NCBI RefSeq assembly: GCF_900156875.1
Contig: NZ_LT707409.1
Location: 1,652,046 to 1,716,045 of the forward strand
Direction: 5' to 3'
Origin: Robertmurraya dakarensis
GTDB lineage: Bacteria; Bacillota; Bacilli; Bacillales; Cytobacillaceae
Length of the DNA: 64,000 nt
Below are positions 50,806 to 60,358 of the stretch, in pieces. A model generated the notes under the pieces. It had not been told where the DNA came from. It searched no databases and worked only from the letters and a program-made list of their open reading frames with translations. Numbering within the stretch: the stretch's first letter is position 1; every line of letters starts with the position of its first letter. The translations under genes were made by a program, and so were the position numbers.

Positions 50806-52377
50806 TTAATTTATCCCTCTATCTTTTGCAGCCCAATACTGACTTTTCAAAGCTTTCTTATCTATCTTTCCATATGGTGTTAATGGAATATTTTCAACAA
50901 ACTTTATTTCCTTCGGACGCTTATAAGAGGATAGCTGCTGACACAATTCATGAATGCTTTCTACTGTTGGCGGATTTTCCTTCGATGGAATTATCACAGC
51001 CATCACAGCCTCTCCCCAATCATCATGAGGAACTCCTATTACGGCAGCTAATTGTACACCTGGATGCTTTCCAATCAAGTTCTCTACCTCTGTTGTATAC
51101 ACATTCATTCCACCGCTTATGATCATATCTTTCTTTCGGTCCAATAAATATAAATACCCATCTTCATCCAGCATTCCAACATCCCCTGTATGGACCCAGC
51201 CCTGAACAATGGTCTCCTCAGTTGCATCAGGTTTATGGTGATAAAACTTCATATTATATGGGGTACTTGCAAGAATCTCACCTTCTGTCCCATGAGGTAC
51301 TTCATTTCCGTTATCATCAACAATTTTTACTAAGCTGCTCATTACTGGCTGACCACAGCTTCTCAATCGTCTTTGATAAAGGTTGTCATCCATACGATGG
51401 TCATCTTTGCGAAGGGTGGTAATTAAATTTGGGGCTTCTGTCTGGCCATAAATCTGGATGAAAACCCTTCCAAAGATATTTAATCCTTGCTTTAGTCTCT
51501 CCGCAGTGATCGGTGCAGCTCCATACATGATCGTACGCAGAGATGAGAAGTTGTATTCTTGGTCCTTAATTTCATCCATCACTCGATAGATCATCGTTGG
51601 GACCATAAAGGTAAAAGTAATTCTATTTTCATGTATTCGATTTAAGACTATCTGAGGATGAAATCCTTTCTCCACCCAATGCTCAGCACCTTTAAGAAGT
51701 CCTGCCAAGACGACCATTCCCGCAGAATGCGGCAATGGGGAAGTAATTAAGATTTTTTCATCATGGTGGATTTCTAATTCCATAATATGTGCGAAAGTAT
51801 TTTGAATGACGTTTCTTTGATCATGAACAACCCCTTTAGGAACTCCAGTTGTTCCACCCGTATAAAAAATCCCAGCAATATCTGTTGGAGAAGAATGCAC
51901 TGCAACATCGGTCTCTAATTCGTTTCCTTGAAATTCATCCCAACTCATCCAATTATTAGGAAGTAATTCTGATGTAGAGAGTCCAACAACTAATTTTACG
52001 TTTCGTACATTACTCTCAATGTTCTGAAATTTACCAAAAAAACTTTCTCCCATAATGACAATCTCTGCACCTGAATCATTTAGAATATACTCGATTTCTT
52101 TTTCGCCAAGCATACTATTTAATGGTACCTTGGCTCCACCGGCTTGAACAAGCCCCATATCACTAATGACAAATTCAAGACAGTTTTCCATCATGAGCGC
52201 GACTCTTGTATTTGCTTGCACACCATGACGAAGTAATGCATGGGCGACTCGATTAGATGCCTTTTTCAAATTTTGATACGATAATTTCTTTCCTTCAAAA
52301 ATCAATGCTGTTCTATTACCGTATTTTGTTAATGCATGATTGTATAATTTGTTTAAGGTATTCAGCTTTCCTTCCAA
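50806..52377 (-). CDS. Acyl-CoA ligase (fifth in window)
   Basis: A 523-residue AMP-forming ligase. The phosphate-binding motif is a variant, FYTGGTTGVPKG (Gly for Ser), a form seen in some active members. HTGDVGMLDEDG, DRKKDMIISGGMNVYTTEVE and the catalytic lysine in TPYGKIDKKAL are present. Most similar among the window's ligases to the one at 620-2104 by the SGGMNVY and AP-rich middle segment. The start is TTG after AAGGAGGAG. It is probably the first gene of a ligase-amidase operon. Confidence 0.9.
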   Translation of the reverse strand: MEGKLNTLNKLYNHALTKYGNRTALIFEGKKLSYQNLKKASNRVAHALLRHGVQANTRVALMMENCLEFVISDMGLVQAGGAKVPLNSMLGEKEIEYILNDSGAEIVIMGESFFGKFQNIESNVRNVKLVVGLSTSELLPNNWMSWDEFQGNELETDVAVHSSPTDIAGIFYTGGTTGVPKGVVHDQRNVIQNTFAHIMELEIHHDEKILITSPLPHSAGMVVLAGLLKGAEHWVEKGFHPQIVLNRIHENRITFTFMVPTMIYRVMDEIKDQEYNFSSLRTIMYGAAPITAERLKQGLNIFGRVFIQIYGQTEAPNLITTLRKDDHRMDDNLYQRRLRSCGQPVMSSLVKIVDDNGNEVPHGTEGEILASTPYNMKFYHHKPDATEETIVQGWVHTGDVGMLDEDGYLYLLDRKKDMIISGGMNVYTTEVENLIGKHPGVQLAAVIGVPHDDWGEAVMAVIIPSKENPPTVESIHELCQQLSSYKRPKEIKFVENIPLTPYGKIDKKALKSQYWAAKDRGIN

Positions 52378-52544
52378 AGATTCTCCTCCTTTTCAGGTAT
52401 TCGATATAGAAGATCGTACCGCTTTTATTTATTCTAAAAGGATAATTGTTTTATCGTCAACACAATTTTGATTATTCAAAAAATTATTAATCCTACTCCT
52501 TATATCATCTCCAGGGGATTTACTCAAAAAAAATATAATAGAAT

Positions 52545-52580
52545 ACTAAAAAGACCTAACCACCTCATAAGGTTAGGTCC
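52545..52580 (-). terminator. Intrinsic terminator of the DUF2085 gene
   Basis: GACCTAACC/GGTTAGGTC, 9 bp with a 9-nt loop; on the minus strand TTTTT follows. The rest of the 52378-52588 gap is AT-rich leader for the ligase. Confidence 0.8.
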
Positions 52581-52588
52581 TAAGATTG

Positions 52589-53233
52589 CTAACTTGGCAA
52601 TATCCAGTCATGAAGATGGGATAGAATCACCAAAGTTAGGATACAACTCATAAGAGATAAACATGCCGATACATAATGATTTTTGATTTTCTTAAAAAAT
52701 AAAAAAAACAAACTTGTAACCCAAATAATAATCGTCCCTATTACTAAGAAATTTAATAATAGGAAAGGTAGCATCGAAAGATATGTTAGGATAGAAATTA
52801 CACCTGAAGCCAGTAAAGGGATAAAAAATTCCCTCATATTCGTTAAAACGGGTGTTTGAAATTTCTCTTTGAACGAATGTGATAATAAAGGAACAACAAA
52901 AAAGGGCAGTACTGTACCAAATACAAATCCTGTAATAACACGGATGAGATTATTTGTTGTATAAATCCCTAAATAAGATCCAAAGCCATCTATCATTAAT
53001 GGAAACAATAAAAGTAGAAGAAAGAGACTGATTTTAGTAGAAGGAATAGTGGAAGATACGTATCTTTTTTTCAAAAATAAATATAACAAGGAACTAAAAA
53101 TTCCAATGTAAATACCTGCACACCGACTGCAGATTGGTAAGTAATGACCGTCGATCATAAATGTACGTTCTGGCAACTGATGACAAATCGCTTTTCCGAG
53201 GAAAAAGGTGATATGTTCCAGGGTTTCAAGCAT
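52589..53233 (-). CDS. DUF2085 membrane protein
   Basis: About 214 residues with five to six hydrophobic segments. The N-terminal signature CHQLPERTFMIDG ... LPICSRCAGIY matches DUF2085, whose paired cysteines (C-H and CxxC) suggest a metal or redox role that is not known. ATG 53233 is preferred over TTG 53236 (AAGGTGG upstream). It probably forms an operon with the small membrane protein gene 28 nt upstream. Confidence 0.78.
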   Translation of the reverse strand: MLETLEHITFFLGKAICHQLPERTFMIDGHYLPICSRCAGIYIGIFSSLLYLFLKKRYVSSTIPSTKISLFLLLLLFPLMIDGFGSYLGIYTTNNLIRVITGFVFGTVLPFFVVPLLSHSFKEKFQTPVLTNMREFFIPLLASGVISILTYLSMLPFLLLNFLVIGTIIIWVTSLFFLFFKKIKNHYVSACLSLMSCILTLVILSHLHDWILPS

Positions 53234-53260
53234 CAAAAAACCACCTTTAAATGCAAAAAC

Positions 53261-53479
53261 CTAATAGCCATAGAATGCTGGCATAACTGAAAAAGCGGAA
53301 GCAGCAAACCAACAAACACAGCTTAAAACAATCGCTACAATCCCAACAATTAAGCATGTTTTACCTATTTGTTTCTTTTCCATGTCTGCATCATTCATCC
53401 AAACAATCCCCAATATGATTCCAGCCACTGGAACAAAGAACGAAAGGAGATACAGTAGAACTTTCACTCCTCCAGACAT
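53261..53479 (-). CDS. Small two-helix membrane protein
   Basis: About 72 residues from ATG 53479, which has GGAGGTG 9 nt upstream; the frame extends to 53536 but without a ribosome site. Two hydrophobic segments (VLLYLLSFFVPVAGIILG and CLIVGIVAIVLSCVCWF) flank a charged loop NDADMEKKQIGK. The layout resembles DUF4190-like or other small membrane proteins of Bacillus with unknown function. Same direction as the DUF2085 gene. Confidence 0.65.
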   Translation of the reverse strand: MSGGVKVLLYLLSFFVPVAGIILGIVWMNDADMEKKQIGKTCLIVGIVAIVLSCVCWFAASAFSVMPAFYGY

Positions 53480-53676
53480 TTTCGTGACACCTCCACTAAG
53501 TAAACTATCCTCCCTGAAAAACACACCTACTTTCATTTGTATGTATTAATCAACAAAACTTTACTTGATATTTCAGCGGCTGTATATTTGTAACATTTGT
53601 TATATTTTTGCAATATTTATGATATAATCCGACTGGATACAAATAATTTCCAAACCATCATCTTGGAGGATTACTT

Positions 53677-53856
53677 ATGGAAGCAGCATTTGCGATTATA
53701 CCTTTTTTATTTATGCTTGTTATCTATTTCGCCGGCCTTGGGTTTGTGATATGGTTCGCAATCACTCTCATTAAATCACAAAAAGAACGAAATGCCATCC
53801 TAAAGGACATTTCGAACAAGCTGGATAAAATTGAGTTCAAAAATAAGGAAGAGTGA
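53677..53856 (+). CDS. Small single-helix membrane protein
   Basis: A 59-residue ORF with GGAGG 8 nt before ATG 53677. One long hydrophobic segment (about 5-33) is followed by a charged cytoplasmic tail likely to form a helix (KSQKERNAILKDISNKLDKIE). It ends within a terminator hairpin. No known family is recognised; tails of this type occur in small membrane-anchored regulators and in phage-like proteins, but there is no supporting context. Confidence 0.65.
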   Translation: MEAAFAIIPFLFMLVIYFAGLGFVIWFAITLIKSQKERNAILKDISNKLDKIEFKNKEE

Positions 53857-53870
53857 CCTCTTCCTTTCTT
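53845..53870. terminator. Bidirectional terminator
   Basis: AAGGAAGAG/CTCTTCCTT with a 4-nt loop overlaps the stop codon of the small ORF and precedes the converging helicase stop; T-rich on both sides. Confidence 0.75.
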
Positions 53871-53873
53871 GAA

Positions 53874-56800
53874 CTATATATTGAATATTTCCCGTATATC
53901 CTCTTCTGTCAGAGTATATTGTTCTTTACTTTTCACATCAATGGTTTCATGAATTAACAATCTTTTCTTTTCTTGTAACTCATTCATTTTTTCTTCTATT
54001 GTTCCCCGAGCAACAAGCTTAATCACTTCAACCGCTTTTTTCTGCCCGATACGGTGAGCGCGGTCCTCTGCTTGTTCTTCCACTGCAGGGTTCCACCAGT
54101 TATCATATAGAATTACCGTATCCGCTCCGGTCAAGTTGAGTCCAGTTCCGCCTGCTTTTAAAGAAATGAGGAAAATGGAGCGTTCTCCCGAATTGTAGCG
54201 TTGGCATGTTTCCAGCCTTTCCTCAACAGAAGTCTGCCCATCAAGATAGAAGAACGGCACACCCTTATAAGCAAGTTCTCTTCCTATCAGCTGAAGCATC
54301 TTCGTGAATTGTGAAAAAATCAATACTTTCCTTCCGGCTTGTTGAGACTCCTTTATAATTTGCTGAAGCTGCTCAAACTTCGCTGAGCTCCCTTGGTAAT
54401 CATGCACAAACAATGCTGGATGACAGCAAATTTGCCGCAATCTCGTTAAACCCGCAAGAATCTTGATTCGATTTTTTCGTAACGTATCCTTGTCAAGGTG
54501 CTTAAGAGTATCATGCCTAAGTTTTGCTAAGTAAGCTGCATACAGCTTTTTCTGTTCAGGAAGAAGATCGATGACTTCTATGGATGTTTGTTTTTCAGGA
54601 AGTTCTGACAGCACATCCTCTTTTAATCTACGAAGCAAAAAGGGCCGGATTCGCTTTGAAATCATCATACGTGAAAGCTCACTATATTCTTTTAAACCTA
54701 GAAAGAGTTCAGGAAAAACAACATGAAAAATTGCCCAAAGCTCTTCTAAAGAATTCTCAACGGGAGTACCTGTTAACGCAAAACGATGATCAGCGTTTAA
54801 GAGCTTTACTGATTTAGCAGTTTGTGTGTACGGGTTCTTAAAAGCTTGAGCTTCATCAAAAAATATTGTATGGAAATTTTGCTTTTCAAACCACTTAATA
54901 TCTCTCCGCAAGATCGGATAGGAAGTAATATAAATATCCGTTTCTTCATCCTTAAGCCTCTTTTGTATTTCAAATCTTTTGGCTTTATTTCCATCTATAA
55001 CCTGCGCTTTTACCTCAGGAGCAAACTTCAACAGTTCACCCAGCCATTGATAGGTTAAAGAAGAAGGGCTGACAACAAGAATCGGCTTTTTGCTGCCACG
55101 AATATTCAGAAGTTCTGAAATGATATAAGCAATTGCTTGAATTGTTTTCCCGAGCCCCATATCATCAGCAAGAATGCCGCCAAATCCATAATGAGCAAGA
55201 GTCTTCATCCATTTGTATCCAACCTTTTGATAGTCATGCAAGACCTCATTGATACTATCTGGAATGGCCACATCGTTTTTCCCGGGATGTTGGAGGTTCA
55301 TTAAAAATTCACTAAACGACTCTTCATGTTTGAAAATATCTTGATGCACATATGGAAGACCACGTATCGTCGGCATCGTTATGAGTGTATCGAATTCTTC
55401 CTCCTGCTTAGGGACAGCCTTTAAAAACCGTTGGATCTCTTCATACTCCCTTGTCTCCAGAGATAGGAGGGTTCCATTTCGAAGGCGATAATACTTTCTT
55501 TTTTCCTCTAATGCTTGAAGAACTTCACGAATCTCTTTGTCTGGTATTCCATCCATCTCAAACTTAAATTCAAGCCAATTACTCCGCTCTTTCTTGATCC
55601 TTACTCTAATTTTAGGAAAATTTTTTCCTTTATAAATCCTGTTTCTTACCGCTGTCGTTGCATATATTTGAACCAGCTTTTCAAGTTTTGGGATCGTGTG
55701 AACTAAAAAATCATATTCTAATTTTTCATTCTGCAAAAAATACCCTTGACCACTGCTTGAAAACTTGGCATCTTCCATTAGTTTAAGAATGGCATCCTCT
55801 TTTACTCTATCTCTTGTAAAAAGAAGAGCAGGACTGTCTTCTCTTTTTTCCAATGGATTAATCATGATATTTTCATAGTGAAATTCTAATCCTGCCAGTA
55901 GCCGATTGCCGACACGATCCAAAAACAGCTTTGCAGCTAATGGAATGTTCGTCATTGCAGCAGATATACTAGGTGAAATTTCAACTTCCCCTAAATTTCT
56001 TAAGTTAGGTACAATTTTATCTAAAAAGAAGCTTAATTGCTCTTTGGAAATCGGGAGCTGCTTACTTCCTGAACGTTCGATCATTTGTGTTAATTTCAAC
56101 AGCATACCAAAACCTTCCATGTTCATTACGGTAAGAGTACCATCTACAAGTACGGAGCGATATGGCTTTAACACGCTCATTTTGTCCAAGCCATTCAAAG
56201 CCAATTGATAACGTCCTTCTCCTAATTCAGCCAATATGAATTTTAAAGATAGGGGTGCATGAGCAACTTTAAAATCTTCATTTGTATGTTCCCATGTTAC
56301 TGGTGCTTCATCAAGCATAGGGAGCAGCTTTTCCCAAGAAGAAGGTGGTATGATTATAAAACTTTTAAATTCTTTACGATCCCACTCCTTAGACAAGTTA
56401 TTGCTGTATATCCGTTCATCTTGGGCAATTTGGATAAACTGCTGCAGCACCGCATCATCTTCTGTTCTGAAACATTGCTCACTTGGATTGAAAAGCGGTG
56501 TCTTCCCCCCTGTTTTTAAGTCTTCTAAGAAGCCTCGAATATCCTCCACTTCTCGTGCTTCAAGCTTAATCCCTGCCCCTATGAGCTGCGTACCGTCACT
56601 TAATTGAATAAGCTTCAATAAATACTCAGGCTGAAGAATTTTCCTTTGATCAAAATGCATCTGACGTGTTCGCGTTTTAAGAGCTTGTTCCTCAAAAAAA
56701 GAAAACAAATGGGGTGCTTGTTCCTGCCTGTCTGACTCTTCCTTTTTATTTGGATAGATTTGTTCCTGTTGATGATAAATAGCATGCAAAACAGCCGCTA

Positions 56801-57065
56801 TATGCTGGCAATCCTTCTGAAAAGAGGCAAGCTTTGGACAGCTGCAATCTGCATAAAAACCGCCTCGGCCATCACTTTTAATGATTACATTGAAATTTTC
56901 CAAAGCATATACCTTTGCTTCACAGTACCCTTTTTCGTAACTTTCAATTGCTACTCTATTGCCGCGGAAAAACGTCTCACCTTTTTTAAAGGAAATGGTT
57001 CCACATCTATCTTTAATTATTTTTTGTGTTAATTTTATATCCAATTTTCTGCTCCTAACTCGCAT
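53874..57065 (-). CDS. SWIM-domain SNF2-family helicase (YwqA-like)
   Basis: A 1063-residue ATP-dependent DNA translocase. An N-terminal SWIM zinc finger (CSC at about 74-76, CQH at about 86-88) is followed by a long middle region and the SNF2 motor in the C-terminal 500 residues: ADDMGLGKTIQAIAY (motif I), FFDEAQAFKN (motif II), FALTGTPVENSLEEL (III), LKAGGTGLNLTGAD (V) and QAEDRAHRIGQ (VI). This layout is that of the bacterial HepA/YwqA group, with unknown in vivo role in Bacillus. The weak AAAAGG lies 7 nt before the ATG. It is a single gene, and I see no restriction or defence partner nearby. Confidence 0.9.
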   Translation of the reverse strand: MRVRSRKLDIKLTQKIIKDRCGTISFKKGETFFRGNRVAIESYEKGYCEAKVYALENFNVIIKSDGRGGFYADCSCPKLASFQKDCQHIAAVLHAIYHQQEQIYPNKKEESDRQEQAPHLFSFFEEQALKTRTRQMHFDQRKILQPEYLLKLIQLSDGTQLIGAGIKLEAREVEDIRGFLEDLKTGGKTPLFNPSEQCFRTEDDAVLQQFIQIAQDERIYSNNLSKEWDRKEFKSFIIIPPSSWEKLLPMLDEAPVTWEHTNEDFKVAHAPLSLKFILAELGEGRYQLALNGLDKMSVLKPYRSVLVDGTLTVMNMEGFGMLLKLTQMIERSGSKQLPISKEQLSFFLDKIVPNLRNLGEVEISPSISAAMTNIPLAAKLFLDRVGNRLLAGLEFHYENIMINPLEKREDSPALLFTRDRVKEDAILKLMEDAKFSSSGQGYFLQNEKLEYDFLVHTIPKLEKLVQIYATTAVRNRIYKGKNFPKIRVRIKKERSNWLEFKFEMDGIPDKEIREVLQALEEKRKYYRLRNGTLLSLETREYEEIQRFLKAVPKQEEEFDTLITMPTIRGLPYVHQDIFKHEESFSEFLMNLQHPGKNDVAIPDSINEVLHDYQKVGYKWMKTLAHYGFGGILADDMGLGKTIQAIAYIISELLNIRGSKKPILVVSPSSLTYQWLGELLKFAPEVKAQVIDGNKAKRFEIQKRLKDEETDIYITSYPILRRDIKWFEKQNFHTIFFDEAQAFKNPYTQTAKSVKLLNADHRFALTGTPVENSLEELWAIFHVVFPELFLGLKEYSELSRMMISKRIRPFLLRRLKEDVLSELPEKQTSIEVIDLLPEQKKLYAAYLAKLRHDTLKHLDKDTLRKNRIKILAGLTRLRQICCHPALFVHDYQGSSAKFEQLQQIIKESQQAGRKVLIFSQFTKMLQLIGRELAYKGVPFFYLDGQTSVEERLETCQRYNSGERSIFLISLKAGGTGLNLTGADTVILYDNWWNPAVEEQAEDRAHRIGQKKAVEVIKLVARGTIEEKMNELQEKKRLLIHETIDVKSKEQYTLTEEDIREIFNI

Positions 57066-57231
57066 TGCATTACCTTTTATTATAACAATAATAAGAACAT
57101 TAATTAATCTCTTTTGTTTATCATGATTGCTTGGAATTTTTACCTATAGAGCAGCACAACTTAAATACGAATAATTACACTTTAGTTGAACATTCTAAGG
57201 ATGTTAACAAAACCGTTAAAGGAGAAGAGAT

Positions 57232-57513
57232 ATGCAAAATATGCAGCAAAATATGCAACCGCAGATACCAACACCCCCGCGAGCAATTACGTCAAAAGAT
57301 ATTCTTTATTTAAAAGATGCTTTATCTTGGGAGCTGTTAGCATTTAAGAAATTTCATTTCTTAGCCCAGCAGTCCACAGATCCAGAAATAAAACAAGCAC
57401 TCGACAAAGCTGGTGCAATGCATCAAAACCATTATCAACGATTGCTTACCCATTTACAGGTGGATAACAATACAGCTATGGCCAATATCCCAAGTCCTAA
57501 TCAACAGCATTAA
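57232..57513 (+). CDS. Spore coat F-like protein, short
   Basis: A 93-residue protein with a Gln/Met/Pro-rich N-terminus (MQNMQQNMQPQIPTPP) and a helical core, ITSKDILYLKDALSWELLAF ... QALDKAGAMHQNHYQRLL, which resembles the CotF/ferritin-like coat family. Made in the mother cell and placed in the spore coat by analogy. AGGAGAAGAG precedes the ATG. It is 17 nt upstream of a second CotF-like gene, so the pair forms an operon ending at the 57886 terminator. Confidence 0.75.
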   Translation: MQNMQQNMQPQIPTPPRAITSKDILYLKDALSWELLAFKKFHFLAQQSTDPEIKQALDKAGAMHQNHYQRLLTHLQVDNNTAMANIPSPNQQH

Positions 57514-57530
57514 TAAAAGAGGTGAAACAC

Positions 57531-57878
57531 ATGCAAAATCAACAATCGCAAAATAATAACCAAATCGCAAATCAACAAACTGGACAATTGCCAAAAGTGA
57601 AAGGCCCGGAGATGAATGATCGTGATTTTGTGAACGACGGGCTGAGCTCATGCAAGTATTTAACAGACAGTCTTAATATTGCGATTCGTGAAGCAAGTCA
57701 TGAGCAGTTATATTCTGACTATCTGCAAATTCTTCAAGAAACACACCAAAGTTGTCGAGAGCTTTATAATTTAATGTTTCGAAAAGGCTGGTACAAGCTT
57801 GAAGCAGAAGAACAACAAAAAATTGATCAAGCCTACACCCAATTCAGCAACTATTCATCGCAATTCCCATATCATTAA
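57531..57878 (+). CDS. Spore coat protein, CotF family
   Basis: About 115 residues from ATG 57531 (AGAGG 8 nt upstream; the ORF opens at a GTG 9 nt earlier). The Gln/Asn-rich leader is followed by a CotF domain: MNDRDFVNDGLSSCKYLTDS, then SYDYL-like LYSDYLQILQETHQSCRELY and NLMFRKGWYKLEA. It is a typical member of the coat F family, a structural spore-coat component. Second gene of the coat operon. Confidence 0.85.
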   Translation: MQNQQSQNNNQIANQQTGQLPKVKGPEMNDRDFVNDGLSSCKYLTDSLNIAIREASHEQLYSDYLQILQETHQSCRELYNLMFRKGWYKLEAEEQQKIDQAYTQFSNYSSQFPYH

Positions 57879-57885
57879 ACATAGA

Positions 57886-57921
57886 AAACAGGCACCTTCA
57901 AATGGAAGATGCCTGTTTTTT
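57886..57921. terminator. Bidirectional terminator
   Basis: AAACAGGCA...TGCCTGTTT with inner CTTC/GGAA pairs, followed by eight T; ends the coat operon and meets the converging GGDEF-EAL gene. Confidence 0.88.
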
Positions 57922-60114
57922 TTACATTACATTTGCTGGAACCAAAAATTGAATGATCTCACTTTCATTGACAGGCGGGCTAAATAGATACCCTTGTAGT
58001 TCATGACAGCCAATTTTAGTTAGTACATCCCTTTCACTCACTGTCTCTACCCCCTCTGCCACGACATTAAGGCTCAGCCTATTTGCATACTGTAAGATGG
58101 CTTCAACTAGTAACTCCTTTTTCTCATCCTTATCGATTCCGTTGATAAATTGTCTATCTATCTTAATTTCATCAACCGGAAGCTTTAATAAATGGTAAAG
58201 AGATGAATAGCCCTTGCCAAAATCATCAATCGAGATCATAACCCCTAAATTTTTGAGTTGCCAAAGCATCTCGGCAACTTCATGAGGATTTTCAATAAAT
58301 ACACTTTCTGTCACTTCAATTTTTAAATATTCGGGCTCCAATCCCACTCTTTCCAGAACCTCAGCCACCATAGAAACTATATAATTTTGTTGAAAATGTT
58401 TTGCAGAAAGATTAACAGAAATAGGGATTTGCAAGCAGCCTTGGTCCTGCCATTTTTTGTTCTGTAGACATGCATTTGTTAGAGACCACTTATCAATATC
58501 GTAGATAAGATCACTATCCTCCGCTATCGGAATAAATGCAGCAGGAGAAACAACCCCCAGCTTTGAGTCTTTCCAGCGTATCAAAGCTTCTAAGCTTGTC
58601 ACTGCACCAAAATGAATTTTAGGCTGGTAATAAAGCTCAAATCCTCCTTGCTCCACCACATTGCGAAGTGCATTTTCAATGATAAAGCGTTCTTGAAATT
58701 TGTTTTTCATAGATTCATCAAAAAATTTGGAAATATTTCCTCCCGACTCCTTTGATGCATACATGGCAATGTCAGCATACTTTAGTAATGTATCCAAATC
58801 CCTCCCGTGATCAGGATATACACTAACCCCTAGACTGGCAGTAATGAATTGAGACTGACCTTGGAGGGAAAACGCTTCAGAAAACTTCTCTAATACTAGT
58901 GCTATCGTTAATTCGATTTCTTCACGGTTCTCAAAACGATGGACAATAACAAACTCATCTCCGCCCATTCGAAAAATGTCCCGCCCATTTTTTTGTAATC
59001 CTGCTAATCTATTAGCTGTAATTTGAAGCAATTCATCCCCAGCATCGTGACCTAATGTATCGTTTATCTGTTTGAATTGATTTAAATCAATAAATATAAT
59101 CGCAATCTTCTCTTTTTTGTCATCTATTAGAATTAAATCCTTAACATAATTTTGAAAATGAAGACGATTAGGCAGCTTTGTTAGATTGTCATAAAACGCT
59201 AATTTGTGTAATTGATCCTCAGATTCTTTTAGTTTTTTCGTTTGCTCTGTCAATATTCGGTTCATTTCAAGACTTTCTTGAAATAGGTTTTTAAGTGTGT
59301 TGGCCATATTCATAAGATTGTGTGTTAACAAACGGAGCTCAGAAACATAAACGACAGGCCACTCTACTGTTTCTAATGATATAAGTTTTTGTGGCAGGCC
59401 AGTTGTAACGGTGGTCAATTGCTGTAAATTTTTCATAAAGATTCTACTTACCACTAGTACGAGAATAATTATAAATATAGCTAACAAAAGAAATAAAAGC
59501 AGTACCTCTTTCATATTACTTATATCCATTGTCATTACTAAAAGAAATGGAACTAGAATGGAAGTAAAAGTAATATGAGAAAGGAACTGATGAATTGATA
59601 CACTATTTTTATTCAGATGGTTAAGCACTTTATAAAAAGGGAAATAGGCTAACAACATATCCGCAATCAAAACGTTTAATAACCCATTGACTATGACTCT
59701 GCTCAATTCAAAATATAAAGACTGACCAGTTAGGTATGGTGCATTCAGAAAGTATAAAGCTGCTAGACCAATCGTCAGCCAAAACAAACCATCAACAAAA
59801 AACATTTTTGCTCTGCGGCCTTTATAAAAAAAAGCACCGACAAAAGCAATCTCGATTATTCCGATCGCTGCGTAAGCAATACTGTACAGCCCATCTCGGG
59901 CAAATAATAATCCGATCACCCCAGCAACTAGCCCCGCAACCAGTCCATAAAGACGAAGAATTAAAAATAAAAAGACGCTCGTTAGAGTCAAAGTAACACC
60001 GAATGTAATATGAAAGCTTACTGATGAGCAGCCAATTACAAATCCTGCAAGAATAAGGAAGAGAAAAAATCCTTTATCGAACCATAAAGCTTTGAAGGCT
60101 TTGAAATCTTTCAT
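57922..60114 (-). CDS. Membrane GGDEF-EAL cyclic di-GMP enzyme
   Basis: About 730 residues. An N-terminal block of eight hydrophobic segments (to about 225) is followed by a linker helix, a GGDEF domain with an intact MGGDEF (about 384-388), and an EAL domain with SLEALIRW (about 509) and DDFGKGYSSL. Both active sites look intact, so it may make or break c-di-GMP; there is no RxxD inhibitory site before GGDEF. The frame opens at TTG 60138; ATG 60114 with AGGAATAGG upstream is the more likely start, though TTG 60123 is possible. A single gene; the membrane part presumably senses a signal. Confidence 0.88.
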   Translation of the reverse strand: MKDFKAFKALWFDKGFFLFLILAGFVIGCSSVSFHITFGVTLTLTSVFLFLILRLYGLVAGLVAGVIGLLFARDGLYSIAYAAIGIIEIAFVGAFFYKGRRAKMFFVDGLFWLTIGLAALYFLNAPYLTGQSLYFELSRVIVNGLLNVLIADMLLAYFPFYKVLNHLNKNSVSIHQFLSHITFTSILVPFLLVMTMDISNMKEVLLLFLLLAIFIIILVLVVSRIFMKNLQQLTTVTTGLPQKLISLETVEWPVVYVSELRLLTHNLMNMANTLKNLFQESLEMNRILTEQTKKLKESEDQLHKLAFYDNLTKLPNRLHFQNYVKDLILIDDKKEKIAIIFIDLNQFKQINDTLGHDAGDELLQITANRLAGLQKNGRDIFRMGGDEFVIVHRFENREEIELTIALVLEKFSEAFSLQGQSQFITASLGVSVYPDHGRDLDTLLKYADIAMYASKESGGNISKFFDESMKNKFQERFIIENALRNVVEQGGFELYYQPKIHFGAVTSLEALIRWKDSKLGVVSPAAFIPIAEDSDLIYDIDKWSLTNACLQNKKWQDQGCLQIPISVNLSAKHFQQNYIVSMVAEVLERVGLEPEYLKIEVTESVFIENPHEVAEMLWQLKNLGVMISIDDFGKGYSSLYHLLKLPVDEIKIDRQFINGIDKDEKKELLVEAILQYANRLSLNVVAEGVETVSERDVLTKIGCHELQGYLFSPPVNESEIIQFLVPANVM

Positions 60115-60290
60115 ATCTAGCAACCTATTCCTTTTCAAAAATTCAATAGATTTACAATAAAAAAACGCTTCCTATTAACACCGTCATATCAGTGGTAATA
60201 TCTTCATAATCATATCACACAGAGAATTACTTGGACATTTTTACCTTTTATTTTTCATTCGAAAATTTGCACTCCCTATCAACGCTACAT

Positions 60291-60323
60291 ATAAAAACAC
60301 ACCATCTTTGGGAAAGATGGTGT
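60291..60323 (-). terminator. Intrinsic terminator of pdxR
   Basis: ACACCATCTTT/AAAGATGGTGT, a perfect 11-bp stem with a 3-nt loop, followed by GTTTTT on the minus strand. Confidence 0.85.
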
Positions 60324-60358
60324 ACATTTTAGAATGATAGTTCAGTACTAATTCTCTC

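Noticed and set aside
52471-52485. CodY-like sequence (12 of 15) upstream of the ligase at 50806
   Set aside because: Three mismatches in an AT-rich stretch; too weak to list as a site.
53874-57065. SNF2 helicase as part of a defence or phage-related island
   Set aside because: The SWIM-SNF2 layout equals the chromosomal YwqA type, and the neighbours are spore coat and small housekeeping-type genes; there is no methylase, nuclease, integrase or composition shift.
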